A stretch of DNA of 64,000 nucleotides from Microbacterium sp. LCT-H2 (GCF_001866135.1 NZ_MODW01000005.1:1-64000), one strand, 5' to 3'; shown: positions 9,098 to 17,927, counted from the stretch's first letter. The notes: generated by a model from the sequence alone, not told the origin. Made by a program: numbers and translations.

Positions 9098-9844
9098 ATG
9101 GCAAAAGCGATCGGCGTCGACATCGGCGGCACGGGCATCAAAGCGGGAATCGTCGACCTCGAGCACGGCACCATGGCCTCGGATCGGGTGCGCGTGCCCA
9201 CTCCGGCCGGCGCGGCACCGGAAGACGTCCTCGTCGCGGTGCAGACCGTCCTGAAGACGCTCGACGTGCACGAGTCGACCCTGCCGCTCGGCGTGGCGTT
9301 CCCCGCGATCGTCAAGCGCGGCAAGACCCTGTCCGCGGCGAACGTCTCGAAGGAGTGGATCGACTTCGACGCCGAGCGCTTCTTCCGCGACGGCCTCGGC
9401 CGCAACATCGTCTTCGTGAACGACGCCGACGCCGCCGGCGTCGCGGAGGCACGCCACGGAGCCGCCCGCGATGTGCTCGGCTTCACGCTGCTGACCACGC
9501 TCGGCACCGGGATCGGCTCCGCGTTCCTGTACGACGGCGTGCTGCTGCCGAACACGGAGCTCGGCCACCTGAACTTCCGCGATTACGAGTCCGTGGAGAC
9601 CTATGCGGCCACCTCGGCACGCGAGCGCGAGGGCCTGAGCTGGGCGGAATGGGCCGAGCGCCTGCAGGCATTCTACTCGCACATCGAGTTCCTGTTCAGC
9701 CCCGACCTGTTCGTGGTCGGCGGCGGTGTGTCGAAGAACGCGGGCGACTTCCTGCCCCTGCTCGATCTGAAGACGCCGATCGTCCCGGCGATCCACCGCA
9801 ACAACTCGGGCATCATCGGCGCTGCCTCGCTCGCCGGCGACTGA
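9098..9844 (+). CDS. ppgK: polyphosphate glucokinase (ROK family)
   Basis: A 248-residue ROK kinase with the phosphate loop 'DIGGTGIKAG' at residues 8-17, 'FVNDADAAGVAEA' with the catalytic Asp near 105-117, and 'LGTGIGSA' near 132-139. The sequence resembles actinobacterial PpgK, which phosphorylates glucose with inorganic polyphosphate and often ATP. It lacks the CxCGxxGC zinc motif of many ROK proteins, as PpgK does. The open frame extends further upstream, but ATG 9098 is chosen because homology starts here and the hexamer TAAGCT lies 7 nt upstream (9085-9090), as for a leaderless transcript. A terminator follows. Confidence 0.9.
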   Translation: MAKAIGVDIGGTGIKAGIVDLEHGTMASDRVRVPTPAGAAPEDVLVAVQTVLKTLDVHESTLPLGVAFPAIVKRGKTLSAANVSKEWIDFDAERFFRDGLGRNIVFVNDADAAGVAEARHGAARDVLGFTLLTTLGTGIGSAFLYDGVLLPNTELGHLNFRDYESVETYAATSAREREGLSWAEWAERLQAFYSHIEFLFSPDLFVVGGGVSKNAGDFLPLLDLKTPIVPAIHRNNSGIIGAASLAGD

Positions 9845-9863
9845 CCCTTCGACAGGCTCAGGG
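9845..9863. repeat. REP-like palindrome, copy 1
   Basis: CCCTTCGACAGGCTCAGGG, an imperfect palindrome starting on the base after the ppgK stop and 11 nt before its terminator. An identical 19-mer occurs at 25721-25739 and a diverged one near 28710. Such units are dispersed extragenic repeats in high-GC genomes and produce spurious S-L-S-K-G peptides when translated. Confidence 0.75.
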
Positions 9864-9874
9864 CCCCAACGGGG

Positions 9875-9906
9875 AAGGCCCCGATGACGGGAGTCATCGG
9901 GGCCTT
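9875..9906. terminator. bidirectional terminator between ppgK and rnpB
   Basis: A perfect 14-bp stem (9875-9888 with 9893-9906) around a GGGA loop, starting with AA and ending with TTT, so it can end both ppgK transcripts (plus) and rnpB transcripts (minus). Confidence 0.9.
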
Positions 9907-9913
9907 TGTCGTT

Positions 9914-10283
9914 CGAGGCGAATGGGCCGACCTATACGCCGGGTTCTGTTCCGGGGTTCTTCGCCCCTTCGACGGCCATCTCTCTCGGCGACACGTTGCC
10001 GTGCCGCTCCAGCGGTCTACCCGAGGACTCGGCGGGCCGCGTCATCATCCTCTGTCTGACCTTGCTCCGGGCGAGGTTTACCTGGCGGGCCGTGTCACCA
10101 CGGCCCCCGGTGGTCTCTTACACCACCCTTTCACCCTTACCCCTCGCGGGGCGGTCTGCTCTCTGTGGCACTGTCTCGCGGATCACTCCGGGTGGGTGTT
10201 ACCCACCGCCCTGCCCTGTGGAGCCCGGACGTTCCTCGGTGCGGTTGCCCGCCACGCGACCGTCCAGTCGACCCATTCGCCCC
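9914..10283 (-). ncRNA. rnpB: RNase P RNA (class A)
   Basis: Read on the minus strand this region has the hallmarks of bacterial RNase P RNA: the P4-forming segment GAGGAACGTCCGGGCTCC (10237 to 10220), and the 3' ACAGAACCCGGC element (9949 to 9938). A 10-bp P1 helix closes the molecule: GGCGAATGGG at 10281-10272 pairs with CCCATTCGCC at 9926-9917. A TAGACT -10 hexamer at 10292-10287 places the 5' end near 10281. The RNA is the catalytic subunit that cuts the 5' leaders of pre-tRNAs. Ends are estimated to a few bases. Confidence 0.95.
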
Positions 10284-10299
10284 TCCAGTCTACGGGGCC

Positions 10300-12000
10300 T
10301 CACTTCTCTGCGGAGTCCGCGATGCGCAGGTCGAGCGGAACGTCGATCGGGAAGGTGCCGAACAGGCGGGTGGTGGCGACGGCAGCGGCATCGCGCACCG
10401 CCTCGGCGGCGGCTTCCGCGTGCTCCTGCGGCGTGTGCAGGATGACCTCGTCGTGCAGGAAGAACGCCAGGTGCGGCTCCCGGGCGAACGGCCCCGATGC
10501 CTCGGCGGCACCGAAGACCTCGGGGAGCTGTGCCAGACGGTGACGGATCTCGGCGAGCCAGATGAGCGACCACTCCGCCGCGGTGCCTTGGACGACGAAG
10601 TTCCGGGTGAAGCGCCCCCACTCCCGCGCGCGGCGGCGGGCGAGGGAGACCACGGCGGGGGCGGCATCGGCGCCCGTGGCATCGGCCTGCAGCCGCATCC
10701 ACTCCGTGGACGGACGCGGCGAGGAGCGACCGAGCCAGGTCGAGACGATGCCGCCGTCCTCCCCCACCCGCGCCGCGTCGTCGACGAGCGCCATGGCGCG
10801 GGGATAGACCTTCCGCAGCCGGGGAACGAGTCGCCCGCTGTCGCCGCTGGTGGCGCCGTACATCGCACCAAGCACCGCGTACTTCGCCTCCTCGCGGGTC
10901 GCGACGGCGCCCGACGCGACGACCCCCGCGTAGAGGTCCCCGCCGCGCGCCGCGGCTGCCATCGCCTCGTCGGCCGCCATGGCCGCGAGCATCCGCGGTT
11001 CGAGCTGGGCGACGTCCGCCACGACGAGGGCCCAGCCCGGATCCGCGCGCACCGCTGGGCGGAGGTTGCGCGGCAGTTGGAGGGCACCGCCGCCGGCCGA
11101 CGCCCACCGTCCGGTCACGACGCCCCCGGGGATGTACACCGGGCGGAAACGACCGTCCTGCACCCACTCCGACAGCCAGGTCCAGCCGTTCGCGCTGAGC
11201 AGTCGAGACAGCTTCTTGTAGGCGAGGAGCGGTTCGATCACGGGGTGATCGTGCGCGGACAGCTCCCACTTGCTCGTCGACTCCACCGACACGCCCACGC
11301 GGTGCAGCGCCCGCAGCAACTTCGGCTGGCTGTCCAGGTGCAGCGTGGGGTCGTCGAGCAGGGCCCGCACCTCGTCGCCGCGCTCCACCATCCGTCGAGG
11401 CAGCCCGCCCGATGCGGGACGAGCCCCCAAGGTCTCGGTGAGGATCGCATCGTGCACCCCGGCGTCCCACGGGAGCCCCGCGACGCGCATCTCCTCCGCG
11501 ATCAGCCCGCCGGCCGACTCGGCGGCGCACAGCAGCGTCAGGCGCCCGTCCGCCGCCTCCGCCATCACGGTCCGCTGCGCGCGGTACTGCTCGAGTGCCG
11601 CGGCGATCGCGTCCTCACCGGACTCCTCGTCGAGGACCTCGAACAGGGAGGGGGTGGTGTCGACCGGGTCGCGGCGCTCCCACGCCGCGGCGGGTGCCAG
11701 CGGCGTGGACACCATGGCCGTGTCGCGCAGGATCGCGTGGCAGAGCACGAGATCATGGCTGCGTGTGATCCTCACGCCTTCGGTCAGGAGCAGCGCGTAG
11801 ATCTCGGCCGCGCTGCGGATGATCCACCGCGGGGCGTCGGCGGCTTCGACCGCGGCCACCCAGTCGGCGAGTTCCGCTCCGGGCAGGAGCGTGCGCTGCT
11901 GCTCCTCGTCGTGTTCGTCCAGCTCGATCGCGGCGTACTCCCCCGCACCGAGGCCGACCAGCGCGAGGCGTCGCTCCGGGCCCGAGGCCGGCGCCGTCAC
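10300..12000 (-). CDS. bifunctional 3'-5' exonuclease/DNA polymerase (PolA-like, actinobacterial)
   Basis: A 566-residue family A DNA polymerase relative, shorter than PolA and without the 5'-3' exonuclease domain. The N-terminal ~180 residues resemble a degenerate 3'-5' exonuclease module. Polymerase motif A reads D-V-A-Q-L-E-P-R (about residues 324-331), keeping the catalytic Asp but changed from the usual D-Y-S-Q-I-E-L-R. Motif B region 'EEAKYAVLGAMYG' and motif C 'HDE' (about 494-496) are present. Start is GTG 12000. The gene sits 22 nt after the zinc-ribbon gene and ends just before the rnpB promoter. Biological role (repair or specialised synthesis) is not established. Confidence 0.85.
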   Translation of the reverse strand: MTAPASGPERRLALVGLGAGEYAAIELDEHDEEQQRTLLPGAELADWVAAVEAADAPRWIIRSAAEIYALLLTEGVRITRSHDLVLCHAILRDTAMVSTPLAPAAAWERRDPVDTTPSLFEVLDEESGEDAIAAALEQYRAQRTVMAEAADGRLTLLCAAESAGGLIAEEMRVAGLPWDAGVHDAILTETLGARPASGGLPRRMVERGDEVRALLDDPTLHLDSQPKLLRALHRVGVSVESTSKWELSAHDHPVIEPLLAYKKLSRLLSANGWTWLSEWVQDGRFRPVYIPGGVVTGRWASAGGGALQLPRNLRPAVRADPGWALVVADVAQLEPRMLAAMAADEAMAAAARGGDLYAGVVASGAVATREEAKYAVLGAMYGATSGDSGRLVPRLRKVYPRAMALVDDAARVGEDGGIVSTWLGRSSPRPSTEWMRLQADATGADAAPAVVSLARRRAREWGRFTRNFVVQGTAAEWSLIWLAEIRHRLAQLPEVFGAAEASGPFAREPHLAFFLHDEVILHTPQEHAEAAAEAVRDAAAVATTRLFGTFPIDVPLDLRIADSAEK

Positions 12001-12022
12001 GGGCGGTGCAGGCCGGATGCGC

Positions 12023-12760
12023 TCATGAAGAGAGTCCCGACTCCTCGGTGCGCACGAGGATGCAGCCGCACTCGGGGCACGAGACGACCTCGTCCTCGGG
12101 CGCGCGACGGATCTCGTTGAGATCGGTGCCGGGGAGCATCATGCGGCAGCCTTCGCAGGTGCCGCGGGTGAGGAGGGCCGCTCCGGCGCTGTTCGCGGCG
12201 CGGCGATCGTACTCCGCGAGAAGCGGCGCGGGAACGGTGGCGGCGACGGCCTCGCGGTCGCGGGCCAGCTGGGCACCGAGCTCGGTCGCCGCAGCGACGT
12301 CGGCCTTGCCCTGCGCGGTAAGGGCACTCCCCTCCGCGGTCGTCGCATCCAGCAGCGCCTGCTGCGCGGCCACGGCGGCGTCGGCTTCCTCGACCCGGCC
12401 CATGACGTCGAGCTCCGCATCCTCCAGGTCACTCAGACGCCTGGCGAGGCTGGCGAGCTCGTGCTCCAGAGCCTGCGCGTCCTTCGGGTTGGTGGCCGCG
12501 GCGAGGCGCTGGGCGTCGCGGTCGCGCCGCTGCTCGGCCAGCGCGACGTCGGACTCCAGCCGCGAGAGCTCGGTGCGGGCGTCGTCCCTGGCGCCGGTCA
12601 GGACGGTGAGCTCGCGGAGCTGCTCCTGACGGATGGCGACGAGCTCGGCGATCCGGCCCGCCTGGCTCGGCTGCGTGCGGGCACGTTCCGCCTGCGCGAT
12701 GCGCCGGTCGAGGTCCGCGATGTCGAGCAGGGTGCGCTGGTTCTCCGGGGTGGCGTTCAC
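12023..12760 (-). CDS. coiled-coil protein with C-terminal C4 zinc ribbon
   Basis: A 245-residue protein: a long alpha-helical hairpin (residues ~10-175, heptad-rich with many Arg, Ala, Glu) followed by a zinc ribbon with C-x-x-C (CEGC) and C-x-x-C (CPEC) pairs near residues 203-229. This is the COG1579/CT398-like architecture, proposed to be a nucleic-acid or protein adaptor. GTG 12760 is chosen over the longer open frame because the hexamer TAGATT lies 7 nt upstream (12773-12768), fitting a leaderless mRNA, and because the upstream residues are not helix-like. Probably cotranscribed with the polA-like gene. Confidence 0.83.
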   Translation of the reverse strand: MNATPENQRTLLDIADLDRRIAQAERARTQPSQAGRIAELVAIRQEQLRELTVLTGARDDARTELSRLESDVALAEQRRDRDAQRLAAATNPKDAQALEHELASLARRLSDLEDAELDVMGRVEEADAAVAAQQALLDATTAEGSALTAQGKADVAAATELGAQLARDREAVAATVPAPLLAEYDRRAANSAGAALLTRGTCEGCRMMLPGTDLNEIRRAPEDEVVSCPECGCILVRTEESGLSS

Positions 12761-12797
12761 GCTCTCAAATCTAGTCGCTGCCGGGCCGAGCGCCGCA

Positions 12798-13181
12798 TCA
12801 CCGGATGTCGCCGTCCACGTAGAACCACGTCCGGTTCTCACGGACGAAGCGGCTGCGCTCGTGCAGCGATCCGCGCGTGCCGCCCTGCCGCCAGAACGCC
12901 TCGAACTCGACCACGCCCTCCGTGTCGAAGGGGCCGCCCGCCACGCGATCCACGATCAGCAGGCGTCGCCACTCCAGGTCGTGCTCGAAGGTGATCGTCT
13001 CCGGTCGCGTGTCCGGGTGCCAGGTGCGGAGCAGGTACGCCCCGTCCTCCCGCACGAACGCGGTGTACCGGGAGCGCATCAGCCGCTCGGCAGTCGGGGC
13101 AGGAGCGCCGTCGAGGAGGGGCCCGCAGCACGCGGCGAAGGCGTCCCCCGAAGCGCAGGGGCAGCGGAAGGACGCCGTCAT
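12798..13181 (-). CDS. YchJ/UPF0225 family SEC-C metal-binding protein
   Basis: A 127-residue protein beginning 'RCPCASGDAFAACCGPLL', a SEC-C-type zinc motif (C-x-C...CC), followed by the conserved 'ERLMRSRYTAFV' and 'LLRTWHPDTRP' segments of the YchJ/UPF0225 family and a C-terminal NTF2-like beta domain ending 'ENRTWFYVDGD'. Function is unknown; SEC-C motifs bind zinc and often dock on SecB or ribosomal partners. ATG 13181 puts the zinc motif at the N-terminus, as in the family; the longer frame reading has no support. Confidence 0.83.
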   Translation of the reverse strand: MTASFRCPCASGDAFAACCGPLLDGAPAPTAERLMRSRYTAFVREDGAYLLRTWHPDTRPETITFEHDLEWRRLLIVDRVAGGPFDTEGVVEFEAFWRQGGTRGSLHERSRFVRENRTWFYVDGDIR

Positions 13182-13281
13182 GAGGTCGCGACGATCAGGA
13201 TCATGCCTGCCAGCATCGCGCGGAGGGCCGTGCGGCGCCAACTCGCCCTACGCTGGAAGCACGCCAACGCCAGGAGCATCG

Positions 13282-14121
13282 ATGACCGCTGTCCCCACCT
13301 TCCGCGCCCACAACGGCTTCGCCTTGCCGGCACTCGGTCTCGGCACGTACCGGCTGAACGGCGACGCCGGAGCCGACGCGGTCGCCCAGGCCCTCCGTGC
13401 GGGCTACCGCCTCGTGGACTCGGCGTTCAACTATGAGAACGAGGGCTCCGTCGGGCGCGGCGTCGCGGCCTCCGGCGTCCCCCGCTCCGAGGTCATCGTG
13501 ACGACGAAGCTCCCCGGACGGCACCATGCCCGCGCGACGGCGACCGCCAGCATCGAGGAGAGCCGCTCCCGCCTCGGCCTCGACGCGACCGATCTGCACC
13601 TCATCCACTGGCCGAACCCGAGCCAGGACGAGTACGTCGAGGCGTGGGAGGCGCTCGTGGACGCCCAGGCGCGGGGCGTCGTCCGCCAGATCGGCGTCTC
13701 GAACTTCCTCCCCGAGCATCTCGAGCGCATCGAACGGGAGACCGGGGTCCGGCCGGTCGTGAACCAGATCGAGGTGCACCCGTACTTCCCGCAGGAGGAG
13801 CAGCTGGCCTACCACCGGGAGCACGGCATCCTCACCGAGGCCTGGAGCCCGCTGGGGCGTGCGCAGGCCCTCCTCGACGAGGCCGTCGTCCGCGAGGTGG
13901 CCGCCGCTCACGACATCACGACCGCGCAGACCGTCCTCGCCTGGCACGTGGCCAGGGAGACGGTCGCGATCCCGAAGGCGTCGTCCGCGGATCACCAGGC
14001 GGCGAACCTCGCGGCCGCCGCCGTCGTGCTCGACGACGCGGAGGTCGCCGCGATCACCGCACTCGGACGCGCGGACGGGCGCCTGTTCGACGGCGATCCC
14101 GCCGTGCACGAGGAGTCCTGA
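13282..14121 (+). CDS. aldo/keto reductase (AKR5-like)
   Basis: A 279-residue NADPH-dependent reductase. The catalytic tetrad is visible: Asp and Tyr in 'VDSAFNYENE', Lys in 'VTTKLPG' and His in 'HLIHWPNP'. The C-terminal cofactor loop 'VAIPKASSADHQAAN' binds the NADPH 2'-phosphate. The family (2,5-diketo-gluconate reductase-like) reduces aldehydes and ketones; the substrate is not deducible. The ATG has AGGAG at 13272-13276, 5 nt upstream. The open frame runs upstream into the divergent YchJ gene and that part is not coding here. Confidence 0.9.
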   Translation: MTAVPTFRAHNGFALPALGLGTYRLNGDAGADAVAQALRAGYRLVDSAFNYENEGSVGRGVAASGVPRSEVIVTTKLPGRHHARATATASIEESRSRLGLDATDLHLIHWPNPSQDEYVEAWEALVDAQARGVVRQIGVSNFLPEHLERIERETGVRPVVNQIEVHPYFPQEEQLAYHREHGILTEAWSPLGRAQALLDEAVVREVAAAHDITTAQTVLAWHVARETVAIPKASSADHQAANLAAAAVVLDDAEVAAITALGRADGRLFDGDPAVHEES

Positions 14122-14131
14122 GCGCGAGGGC

Positions 14132-14968
14132 TCAGACGCTCTGCGTGCCGAGCACGCGCAGGAACTCGAGCTTCCCGGCGGCCTCGCTCCCGGGTTGCGC
14201 TGTGAGAACGATGAGCGCCTGCGACTCGTCCTCGGTGAACAGCGCCTGGCAGTCCACCTCGATCTCCCCCAGCTCCGGATGGACGATCACCTTGTGCTGC
14301 TCGAAGCGACGGGCGACCTCGTGGGCCGCCCAGAGCCGCACGAACTCGGGGCTCCGTTCCGACAGATCCGCCACGATCTCCCCCGCCCGTGACCGCGCGC
14401 CCATGGTGCCGTACGCTGCACGCAACGCCGCCACCAGCGCCCGTGACTGCCGGGGGTGATCGACCTCCCGGTATCGCCGCCGTTCCTCCTCCGGTCGCGC
14501 GAACCAGCGATGGATGCCGCTCCGGTCGAGTCCGGTCAGACCGCTCGCGTCTCCGATCAGCGCCCGGGAGGCGTCGTTCTGCACCAGCACCTCGTCGAGT
14601 GCCGAGACCACGAACGCCGGGGTGTCGTGCAGACGGTCGAGCACGCGGAGGATGCCGGGACGGACGTAGTCGGTGATCACCGCCCGATCGGGAGCGCTGA
14701 GTCCGCTGAGGCGATAGAGGTAGTCGCGCTCGTCCGAGGACAGCCGCAGCGCACGGGCGAGGGCGGCGAGGATCTGGGCGCTCGGCTGCGGGCCCCGGCG
14801 CTGCTCGAGACGCGTGTAGTAGTCCGTCGACATGGTCGCCAGCTGTGCGACCTCCTCGCGGCGCAGTCCGGCCGTCCGTCGCCGAGTCCCCTCGGGCAGG
14901 CCCACGTCGGCAGGACGCAGCGCCTCCCGACGGCGCAGGAGGAAGTCGGCCAGGGCGTCACGATCCAT
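14132..14968 (-). CDS. XRE-family regulator with MmyB-like ligand domain
   Basis: A 278-residue transcription factor. Residues ~8-75 form an XRE helix-turn-helix ('RREEVAQLATMSTDYYTRLEQ'), and the rest matches the MmyB-like ligand-binding domain ('ALDEVLVQNDASRALIGD', 'HPELGEIEVDCQALF'). Such proteins usually sit beside, and control, a short-chain dehydrogenase, as here: the SDR at 15069 is divergent with a 100 bp intergenic region. Both genes have a -10-like hexamer 6 nt before their start codons (GATACT here), so the promoters are back to back. The inducer is unknown. Confidence 0.87.
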   Translation of the reverse strand: MDRDALADFLLRRREALRPADVGLPEGTRRRTAGLRREEVAQLATMSTDYYTRLEQRRGPQPSAQILAALARALRLSSDERDYLYRLSGLSAPDRAVITDYVRPGILRVLDRLHDTPAFVVSALDEVLVQNDASRALIGDASGLTGLDRSGIHRWFARPEEERRRYREVDHPRQSRALVAALRAAYGTMGARSRAGEIVADLSERSPEFVRLWAAHEVARRFEQHKVIVHPELGEIEVDCQALFTEDESQALIVLTAQPGSEAAGKLEFLRVLGTQSV

Positions 14969-15068
14969 CCGTGCAGTATCCCCCGGACGCGGGACGGGAT
15001 CCAGGGACCGCCGATCCCCCGATCAGCCGTCTCTGGAACGGCGCCAGTGCAGCGTCGAGGCTGAGGTC

Positions 15069-15833
15069 ATGGACATCACCGGAAACACCATCTTCATCCC
15101 GGGCGCGACGAGCGGGATCGGCCTGGCGCTGGCCCTCCGACTGCAGGAGCGCGGCAACACCGTGATCGTCGGCGGACGTCGAGAGGACCGGCTGGCCGCG
15201 ATCGCTGCCGCGCATCCCGAACTCCACACGATCCGCATCGACACGGCCGACCCGGCGAGCATCAGCGAGGCCGCGGCCGCGGTGCTCGCCGCGCATCCGA
15301 CGCTGAACGTGCTGGTCACGATGGCCGGCATCATGCGGGCGGAGGACTGGACCACGCCGGCCGGCTTCCTGTCCACCGCCGAGGAGACCGTCACGACAAA
15401 CGTCCTCGGCCCGATCCGCCTCATCGCGGCCTTCATCGAGCACCTGCAGGCCCAGCCCTCGGCGACCATCATGACCGTCTCCTCCGGTCTCGCCTTCGCA
15501 CCCCTGAAGGTCACGCCCACGTACAACGCGAGCAAGGCGGCGATCCACATGCTCAGCGAGTCGCTGCGGCTGCAGCTCGCGGGCACGACTGTCGCGGTGC
15601 AGGAGCTCGAGCCGCCCGCCGTGCGCACGGACCTCATGCCCGGGCATGCGGAGAACGAGGCCGCACTGCCCCTCGACGCGTTCATCGACGAGGTCATGAC
15701 GCTCATCGAGACTCAGCCCGACGCGACCGAGATCCAGGTCGAGCGGGTGAAGTTCCTCCGCTACGGCGAGGCGCGGGGCGACTACGACGAGGTCGTGGCG
15801 GTGCTCAACCGCACGGATCCGCACGGCCGGTGA
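15069..15833 (+). CDS. short-chain dehydrogenase/reductase (DltE-like)
   Basis: A 254-residue SDR with the dinucleotide motif 'GATSGIG' (residues ~12-18), an 'MAGI' substitute for the usual NAG motif near 90, catalytic Ser in 'VSSGLA' and the Y-N-A-S-K active site near 157-161. It belongs to the DltE/YpeB-like SDR subgroup commonly found next to MmyB-type regulators. The physiological substrate is unknown. ATG 15069 is preceded at 6 nt by GAGGCT, so it may be leaderless. A 10-bp hairpin follows the stop. Confidence 0.88.
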   Translation: MDITGNTIFIPGATSGIGLALALRLQERGNTVIVGGRREDRLAAIAAAHPELHTIRIDTADPASISEAAAAVLAAHPTLNVLVTMAGIMRAEDWTTPAGFLSTAEETVTTNVLGPIRLIAAFIEHLQAQPSATIMTVSSGLAFAPLKVTPTYNASKAAIHMLSESLRLQLAGTTVAVQELEPPAVRTDLMPGHAENEAALPLDAFIDEVMTLIETQPDATEIQVERVKFLRYGEARGDYDEVVAVLNRTDPHGR

Positions 15834-15838
15834 ACCCC

Positions 15839-15862
15839 GGTGGGGCGGTCCGCCGCCCCACC
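15839..15862. terminator. bidirectional terminator between SDR and ldh
   Basis: A perfect 10-bp stem (15839-15848 with 15853-15862) with a TCCG tetraloop occupies the whole 34-nt gap between the convergent SDR and lactate dehydrogenase genes. Confidence 0.8.
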
Positions 15863-15867
15863 CGCCG

Positions 15868-16821
15868 TCACTCCTGCAGGGATGCGGCGACCGCGGTGAG
15901 CGCGTCGGCGGACTGCCGCAGCAGGTCGAGCTCGCGATCCGAGAACGCGGTCGTGCGGATCGGGAGGGCCCCGGCGGCGCTGACGATGGACGGCACGGAC
16001 AGGGCGACGCCGTCGATCCCGTGGAAGTCGCGGAGAACCGTGCTCACGGGCATCACCGCGTGCTCGTCTCGGAGGATCGCTTCGACGATGCGCGCGCTGG
16101 AGAGCCCGATCGCGTAGTTCGTGGCGCCCTTGCCCTGGATCACCTTGTAGGCGGCGTCGCGGACGTCGACGGCGATCTCGTCCAGCTCCTCCAGGGTGAA
16201 GCGCGGGTGCTCCGGGGTCTCCCAGTCGAGGATCGGGACCGTGCCGATCGTCGCCCGCGACCAGAGCGGGAACTCGGTGTCGCCGTGCTCCCCGATGATA
16301 TGGGCGTGCACGCTGGCCGTGGACACGCCCGCCCGCTCCCCCAGCTTCCAGCGCAGCCGGGAGGTATCGAGGACCGTTCCGGAGGCGAAGATGCGCTCTG
16401 GGGGCAGGCCCGTCTCCTGCTGAGCGATGACGGTGAGCACGTCGCACGGGTTCGTGACGATGACATAGACCGCGTTCGGCGCGACGGACAGCAGCTCCGG
16501 CATCATGCGCCGGATGATGCCGGCGTTCACGCCGGCGAGCTCGGTGCGCGTCTGCCCCGGGTTCTGCTTCGCTCCCGCGGTGATGACCACGACGTGGGAA
16601 CCGGCCGCCACCGAGATATCGCTGCCGCCGATGATGTCGCTGCTGCCGGTGAACTGCGTGCCGTGCGCGAGGTCGAGTACCTCCGCCTCGACCTTCTCCG
16701 TCGCGATGTCGTACAGGGCGACGTGGCGGGCCGATCCCCGGATCAGAGCCGCATAGGCCACGCTCGATCCGACGCTTCCGGCGCCGACGACGGTGAGCTT
16801 CGAGTTCTCGATGATCTCCAT
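15868..16821 (-). CDS. ldh: L-lactate dehydrogenase
   Basis: A 317-residue NAD-dependent 2-hydroxyacid dehydrogenase. The Rossmann motif 'VGAGSVGSS' is at residues 12-20. The specificity loop is 'AGAKQNPGQTR', with Gln (86) at the position that selects pyruvate/lactate rather than the Arg of malate dehydrogenases, and the mobile-loop Arg at 92. The catalytic His is in 'IGEHGDTEFP' (His 179). It interconverts pyruvate and lactate. The longer open frame is rejected: CAGGAT lies exactly 6 nt before ATG 16821, and homology begins there. Confidence 0.93.
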   Translation of the reverse strand: MEIIENSKLTVVGAGSVGSSVAYAALIRGSARHVALYDIATEKVEAEVLDLAHGTQFTGSSDIIGGSDISVAAGSHVVVITAGAKQNPGQTRTELAGVNAGIIRRMMPELLSVAPNAVYVIVTNPCDVLTVIAQQETGLPPERIFASGTVLDTSRLRWKLGERAGVSTASVHAHIIGEHGDTEFPLWSRATIGTVPILDWETPEHPRFTLEELDEIAVDVRDAAYKVIQGKGATNYAIGLSSARIVEAILRDEHAVMPVSTVLRDFHGIDGVALSVPSIVSAAGALPIRTTAFSDRELDLLRQSADALTAVAASLQE

Positions 16822-16885
16822 GCGCCCATCCTGACAGCGCGAGCGCTGCGACGGCAGGGGTCTCGCCGGGAGAATCGCGGGCTCG

Positions 16886-17773
16886 TCAGATCGCGGCGGC
16901 GACCGCTTCGGCTGCTGTGGAATGGGTGAACCGGAAGCCGGACTGCTGCAGCGCCTCGGGGCGCACGTCGGCGTCCGGGAGCAGCAACGAGTCGGCGGCA
17001 TCGCCGAGGGCGAGGCGCAGGGCCCACCGGGGAGCGGGCAGCCAGAACGGCCGGTGCATCCGCTGCGCGAGCGCGCGACCGATGTCGTTCGCGGACGCCC
17101 GGGTCGGCCCGGTGAGGTTGACGGGTCCCGCGAGCTTCTCTTCGAGGACATGGCGGATGCCACGCACCTCGTCGTCCAACGAGATCCACGGCCAGATCTG
17201 CGTACCCGGCCCCAGCGGGCCGGCGACGCCGAGCTTCGTCAGCGTGATCATGGGCCGCAGCACACCCCGGCGGTGGATCACCGGTGCCGTCCGCAGCAGG
17301 GCGACCCGCGTGTGGTCCTCCGCTCGTCGCGCTGCCGTCTCCCAGCGCACGGTGAGGTCAGCCAGGAAGGTACTCCCCGGGCCGGAGTGCTCGGTGAGCA
17401 CCTCGCCGGGCGCCGATCCGTAGTAGCCCACGGCGGAAGCGGAGAGGAAGGCGGGCGCGTCGGTACGCAGGGCGCGCAGAGCGGTGGTGAGCGTGTTCGT
17501 CGCGTCGAGCCGTGATTCGACGAGCTGGCGGCGGTACCCACGCGTCCACGGCAGCCGGCCGACGCTCGCACCCCCGAGGGCGACGACGGCCTCCGCCCCG
17601 GCGAGTGCGTCGGGATCCAGGGACGCCTCACCCGGAGCCCACTCGATCTCGCCCTCCGCCTGCGGGGGACGTCGCACGAGGGTGGTCACCTCGATGCCGT
17701 CCGCCCGCAGGGAGGCGGCGAGAGCGGAACCGATGAGGCCTGATGCCCCGCTGATGACGATGCGTCGCGTCAT
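16886..17773 (-). CDS. TIGR01777-type NAD-dependent epimerase/dehydratase (SulA-like)
   Basis: A 295-residue extended SDR with N-terminal 'ISGASGLIGSALAASL' (nucleotide site, residues ~6-21), 'FLSASAVGYYGS' with the catalytic Tyr region near 104-115, and the C-terminal DUF1731 segment 'PFWLPAPRWALRLALGD'. Family members are widespread and mostly uncharacterised; cell-division inhibitor SulA naming is historical. ATG 17773 is chosen since the Rossmann strand begins 3 residues later and GGGGAG lies upstream; the longer frame reads through the tRNA gene. Confidence 0.87.
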   Translation of the reverse strand: MTRRIVISGASGLIGSALAASLRADGIEVTTLVRRPPQAEGEIEWAPGEASLDPDALAGAEAVVALGGASVGRLPWTRGYRRQLVESRLDATNTLTTALRALRTDAPAFLSASAVGYYGSAPGEVLTEHSGPGSTFLADLTVRWETAARRAEDHTRVALLRTAPVIHRRGVLRPMITLTKLGVAGPLGPGTQIWPWISLDDEVRGIRHVLEEKLAGPVNLTGPTRASANDIGRALAQRMHRPFWLPAPRWALRLALGDAADSLLLPDADVRPEALQQSGFRFTHSTAAEAVAAAI

Positions 17774-17800
17774 TGCGCTCCCCGCTGCAAACGTTACGGG

Positions 17801-17873
17801 TGGGCCCTGCCGGGATCGAACCGACGACATCCACGGTGTAAACGTGGCGCTCTACCAGCTGAGCTAAAGGCCC
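17801..17873 (-). tRNA. tRNA-Val (anticodon TAC)
   Basis: Cloverleaf on the minus strand: acceptor 5' GGGCCTT pairs with AGGGCCC before the discriminator A. D-arm AGCTCAGCTGGTAGAGC, anticodon stem CCACG/CGTGG around loop TTTACAC with anticodon TAC, and T-arm GTCGGTTCGATCCCGGC are all present. The 3' CCA is not encoded. Confidence 0.97.
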
Positions 17874-17927
17874 TGGTGCGCTCAGTCTATCCGGGTGCGG
17901 ATGCGCACCCGTGTCGTGGAAGAGGGA

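Noticed and set aside
17801..17873. tRNA-Val as an integration (att) site
   Set aside because: No integrase, no partial tRNA repeat and only core genes on both sides.
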